From positions 1-8,534 of the forward strand of contig JACRCS010000841.1 of NCBI GenBank assembly GCA_016218905.1: 8,534 bases of DNA. The letters run 5' to 3'. Below, one piece after another: positions 5,936-8,534 of this stretch (position 1 is its first letter; each line of letters starts with the position of its first letter). The stretch comes from Deltaproteobacteria bacterium. Its GTDB lineage: Bacteria; Desulfobacterota_C; Deferrisomatia; Deferrisomatales; JACRMM01. Below the pieces are notes generated by a model, which was not told the DNA's origin, searched no databases, and worked only from the letters and a program-made list of their open reading frames with translations. Made by a program: the position numbers and the translations under genes.

Positions 5936-6357
5936 GGGGAATCGCCGCAAAATGAAGAAGGGTTCTGTGGTGTGGGGGTGCGAAAGTCCACGGCGTCCTC
6001 CCTTCTTGTCGAACTTCGGGGAATCGCCGCAAAGGAAGGTAGGCTTCCGGGGGTGCGAACTTTGGTCCGCTGAGAGCCCAAGAGAAGGCTTCGGAGTCTC
6101 CATTGCCCCTTTCTTCGGGGAATCGCCGCAAGAGAAGGTAAGCTTCCGCGGGTGCGACCTTCTGAGAGCAAAGAGACCAAAAGCCGGCCTCGCCACCTCC
6201 ATTGCCTCGTTCTTCGGGGAATCGCCGCAAAAGAAGGTAAGCTTCCGCGGGTGCAAACTTCTGAGAGCAAAGAGCCCAAAAGCCGGTCCCGCCACCTCCA
6301 TTGCCTCGTTCTTCGGGGAATCGCCGCAAAGGAAGGTAAGCTTCCGGGGGTGCGAAC
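5936..6357. repeat. Tandem array with 99-bp period, five cores
   Basis: The 12-mer GAATCGCCGCAA starts at 5939, 6021, 6120, 6219 and 6318, giving spacings of 82, 99, 99 and 99 bp. The core runs from about CTTCGGGGAATCGCCGCAA through GAAGGTAAGCTTCC to GGGTGCGAAC (about 45 bp) and contains a small inverted repeat, GGAAG-GTAAG-CTTCC in its best form. The roughly 50-bp linker after each core is also shared but diverges faster. The units starting at 6120 and 6219 differ at 6 of 99 positions, while those at 6021 and 6120 differ at about 24. The first unit is degenerate, with about 7 extra bases inside the core, and the last stops after the core. The array is a minisatellite-like direct repeat in the spacer upstream of hsdR. 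Confidence 0.9.
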
Positions 6358-6476
6358 TCCATCGCAGGCGGAAACGTCTAGGGAGAGGGTCCGTGCTACC
6401 ATCCGAGAACCGCACGCCCCTGGACGCCACGGCCAGCGGACTCATCGGCTCCCTTCCGAGCCCTCGACGGGCTGGG

Positions 6477-6710
6477 TTGGGCCAGATTGGGCCACTTGGG
6501 CCCTTCCGCGACCTCTTCGGGCCCTCGGTGCCCCTTATCGTGGCCGTGGCAGACCCCAGCGGTCCCTCTGTGCCCTCTCGTGTCCCGTCGCGGCCAAAGT
6601 GGCCCGAAGGGGCCAGGACTGGCCGCTTCCGACCGCGGAGGACGGCTCCTCCGGCGCTCGGGGCCACATTGGGCCTCCTGTGTCCGACATCATCCGCCCA
6701 CGTGGGCCCG
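6477..6710. repeat. Cluster of GGGCC/GGCC motifs
   Basis: Within about 230 bp the motif TTGGGCC or a close variant recurs: near 6477, 6486, 6496, 6516, 6601, 6660, 6669 and 6702. Further GGCC sites lie at about 6542, 6592, 6611 and 6621. Spacing is irregular, so this is a motif cluster rather than a tandem repeat. It sits directly downstream of the primase-helicase stop codon. It may be compositional drift in a GC-rich spacer or a protein-binding or condensation region; the sequence alone does not decide. Confidence 0.4.
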
Positions 6711-6758
6711 TCCGTCGGCGGTGCGATCTGATTTGGCCATCACGCCGGCAGAGGAGAA

Positions 6759-8534
6759 TCAGAGCCTCCCCGGGCCGCAGTACGATGCGTTCGATACCGC
6801 GTACCCCATCGCCCGGTACCCCCTGAGGCGACGCTCGTACATCCGGAAGAGGACGGGGACCTCCGCGTCGACATAGTCGTAGATCTGGACCACCTTCTTG
6901 TCGGCGTGCCTCCGGTGCAAACGCCCCGCATACTGCTGGAGCGTGCCCCGCCAGGAGATCGGCAGGGCCAGGAAGAGGGTGTCCAGCCGCGCATCGTCGA
7001 ACCCCTCGCCGATGCAGCGCCCCGTGGCCAGGATGATCCTCTTCTCCGAGGCGTCGATCGCGTCCAACTCCTCCCGGAGGCAGCGGCGCTGCCGCTTCCC
7101 CTGCCCGCCCCGAAACACGACCGCCCGGTACGGGAGCGCGGCGATCCGAGCCTCGAAGGCCTCCAGGTGCTCCACCCTCTCGGTCAGCAGGAGCGGCGAA
7201 CGCCCGGCTTCGACCGCCTCCACCAGGTCGCGAAGGATCCGGTCGTTCCTCTGCTCGTCGAGAGCCAGGCGCCCATAAAGGGCTTGGATGCCGGACTCCA
7301 TCGCGTCGCCCTCCACCCGGAACCCCGTCGGGCGGGGCAGCACGACGTGCTCAAAGGGCCGAAGGGCCGCATCGGCCCTCGCATCGACCCGATAGCGGAT
7401 GGGCCCGCACTGCATGGTGATGATCGGGTGGTGGCCGTCCTTGCGGATGGGGGTGGCGGTGAGGCCGTGGACGTAGCGCGCCTTCACCTTCCGCAGCACC
7501 TGTTCGAAGGCGAAGGCCGAGACATGGTGGCACTCGTCCACGATGACGTGCCCATAGGCGGCCACGAGGTCCTTCACTTCTCCCTTTCGCCCCAGGCTCT
7601 GGAGCATGGCCACGTCGATGCGGCCCGTCGGTTTTGATCGCGCTCCCCCGATCTGCCCGACTTCCTTCGCGGGCACGCCGAGGAACTCGCTCAGCCGCTC
7701 CCTCCACTGGTCCAGGAGTTGCCTGCGGTGGACAAGGACGAGGGTGTTGACCCCACGGGCGGCGATGAGCCAGGACGCCACTACCGTTTTGCCGAAAGCG
7801 GTCGCCGCCGACAGCACCCCGGTTTCCTGGGCCAGGAGGGCGCTGGCGGCTTCTTTCTGGCGATCCGACAGGGTGCCCTGGAAGGCGACGCCGACAGGTT
7901 CCCCGCCGACTCGCTGATCCTCGATCTCCACCCGAACCCCGAGCCCTTCCAGCAACGCCACCACGTCTTCGCGGCACCCTCGCGGCAAGCCGACGTGCCG
8001 CGGGAAGTCCTCCGCGCAGTGGATGATCCTGGGCTTCCCGAAGGTGTTCAGTCGCATCGCCTGGGCTCGGTAGAACTCGGGGTTCTGGAAGGCGGCGAGG
8101 CGGATCAGACGGTTGAGGAGCGCCGGCGGGAGGCCTTCCTTGTCGACATAGACGAGGTCGGCAAGAACGAGGTGCACCTTGGAGGGCAAGGGACCGCGGA
8201 TCAGGGCGGGTTGCGTGCGGCCCGAGGGCGGCAGCTGCCACGGCGCAGCTATCTCCACGTCGTCTTCCTCGACCGCACGCACGCCGAGCACGGTGCCCTT
8301 CCTCTCGGCCTCGGCGACGAGTCTCTTCACCTCGGAAGCCGGCATCCGGCGTACGGAGGCCAGGTGCGCCCACTGGTCCTCGAGCGGGTCGAAGCCTTCG
8401 GTGAGGAAGACGGAGTTGCCACGCTGTCGGGGCCCCCCCTGGAGCGGCAGCGCGATGAGGTTCCCGAATCCGCCCCTCGGGAGGGTGTCCTGGCTAGGGA
8501 AGAACCGGTCGTAGGAGTCGAAGCCGATCTGGTA
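6759..8534 (-). CDS. TOTE-type primase-helicase, C-terminal part (5' end outside window)
   Basis: Predicted DNA-dependent ATPase/helicase fused to an archaeo-eukaryotic-type primase, a family annotated as 'TOTE conflict system' and thought to act in defence. The frame is open from the right edge, so 591 residues are visible and the first good ATG (8345) is internal. Residues 1-60 (numbered from the edge) match the end of the primase region: YDRFFPSQDTLPRGGFGNLI, then GNSVF and DQWA. A middle domain follows with NRLIRLAAFQNPEFY and CAEDFPRHVGLPRGC. The superfamily 2 helicase starts near 220: Walker A AATAFGKT (243-250), DECH (333-336), TAT (359-361), motif V around ATGRCIGEGFD, and motif VI QQYAGRLHR (533-541). 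The stop is TGA at 6761-6759. The primase metal-binding residues would lie outside the window, so primase activity cannot be judged. Family assignment is by recognition of these motifs; the defence role is inferred from the family and the neighbouring hsd genes. Confidence 0.88.
   Translation of the reverse strand, partial: YQIGFDSYDRFFPSQDTLPRGGFGNLIALPLQGGPRQRGNSVFLTEGFDPLEDQWAHLASVRRMPASEVKRLVAEAERKGTVLGVRAVEEDDVEIAAPWQLPPSGRTQPALIRGPLPSKVHLVLADLVYVDKEGLPPALLNRLIRLAAFQNPEFYRAQAMRLNTFGKPRIIHCAEDFPRHVGLPRGCREDVVALLEGLGVRVEIEDQRVGGEPVGVAFQGTLSDRQKEAASALLAQETGVLSAATAFGKTVVASWLIAARGVNTLVLVHRRQLLDQWRERLSEFLGVPAKEVGQIGGARSKPTGRIDVAMLQSLGRKGEVKDLVAAYGHVIVDECHHVSAFAFEQVLRKVKARYVHGLTATPIRKDGHHPIITMQCGPIRYRVDARADAALRPFEHVVLPRPTGFRVEGDAMESGIQALYGRLALDEQRNDRILRDLVEAVEAGRSPLLLTERVEHLEAFEARIAALPYRAVVFRGGQGKRQRRCLREELDAIDASEKRIILATGRCIGEGFDDARLDTLFLALPISWRGTLQQYAGRLHRRHADKKVVQIYDYVDAEVPVLFRMYERRLRGYRAMGYAVSNASYCGPGRL

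Larger units (their letters stand above)
5508..6758. other. Long intergenic region between the primase-helicase gene and hsdR
   Basis: About 1.25 kb in which I accept no protein gene. Several frames on both strands stay open, but they overlap one another, are rich in Pro, Arg, Ser and Gly, match no family I know, and are open mainly because a 99-bp repeat (a multiple of three) contains no stop. Differences between repeat copies fall on all three codon positions, which argues against coding. It holds, right to left, a GGGCC-rich stretch, the 99-bp array and a hairpin near hsdR. It must also hold the end of the primase-helicase transcript and the hsdR promoter. A weak promoter-like match on the minus strand lies near 5690-5715 (TAGACA, 18 nt, TAGTGT), too poor to call. 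I see no convincing terminator hairpin with a T-run just after 6759. Confidence 0.6.

Noticed and set aside
5936..6357. CRISPR array
   Set aside because: The linkers between cores are themselves related (up to about 94% identity over the whole unit), so they are not unique spacers, and the unit is too long. No cas gene is visible.
5556..6667. Three overlapping minus-strand frames across the spacer, with a 33-residue repeat
   Set aside because: All three frames are open at once, differences between repeat copies do not favour one codon position, and no known fold is recognisable. A repeat protein is not fully excluded.
6700..6758. Intrinsic terminator after the primase-helicase gene
   Set aside because: Only a weak CGGCG/CGCCG pairing with a long loop and no T-run on the minus strand.
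6759..8345. Complete 528-residue helicase starting at the ATG at 8345
   Set aside because: The frame continues open to the right edge and the upstream 63 residues carry conserved primase-family sequence, so that ATG is internal.

Overview
The window is high-GC bacterial DNA (roughly two thirds G+C in the genes by eye), and every gene I can support lies on the minus strand, so gene order is described from right to left. Nothing fixes the taxon. G+C content, long GC-rich spacers and AT-richer heptamer arrays between genes would suit a soil or aquatic lineage such as a planctomycete, acidobacterium or deltaproteobacterium, but this is only an impression. The gene content is that of a defence island.

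Layout, right to left. (1) 8534-6759: the C-terminal 591 residues of a primase-helicase of the type annotated in databases as 'TOTE conflict system'. It enters from the right edge and the apparent ATG at 8345 is internal. (2) 6758-5508: a spacer of about 1.25 kb that I judge non-coding. It holds a cluster of GGGCC motifs, a tandem array with an exact 99-bp period, and a strong bulged hairpin about 90 bp upstream of hsdR. (3) 5507-3153: hsdR, the motor/nuclease subunit of a type I restriction-modification system. (4) 3095-2700: a small four-helix-bundle protein of the 23S rRNA intervening-sequence (S23p) family. (5) 2621-1077: hsdM, the N6-adenine methyltransferase subunit. (6) 1041-28: a RhuM-Fic/Doc fusion. 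No hsdS specificity gene is in the window; if the system is complete it probably lies beyond the left edge.

The most unusual structure is a family of 7-bp tandem arrays (GAATGNN on one strand, CATTCNN on the other) at every gene junction of the hsd operon. Between hsdR and hsdM two oppositely oriented arrays flank the four-helix-bundle gene and form about 34-nt inverted repeats (28 of 34 positions complementary, plus 2 G-U pairs in the transcript). The 516-bp block fills almost exactly the hsdR-hsdM gap; without it 15 nt would remain, a normal operon spacing. It therefore looks like an inserted cassette resembling the 23S rRNA intervening sequences, but in an mRNA. A miniature version without the protein gene lies between hsdM and the Fic gene. 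It supplies the hsdM stop codon, encodes part of the Fic N-terminus, and carries the Fic ribosome-binding site and GTG start in its loop. A third arm lies at the left edge.

Functionally, HsdR and HsdM would act with an unseen HsdS to methylate and restrict DNA. The Fic/Doc protein could be an abortive-infection or toxin module attached to the operon. The primase-helicase is probably an independent neighbouring defence gene.
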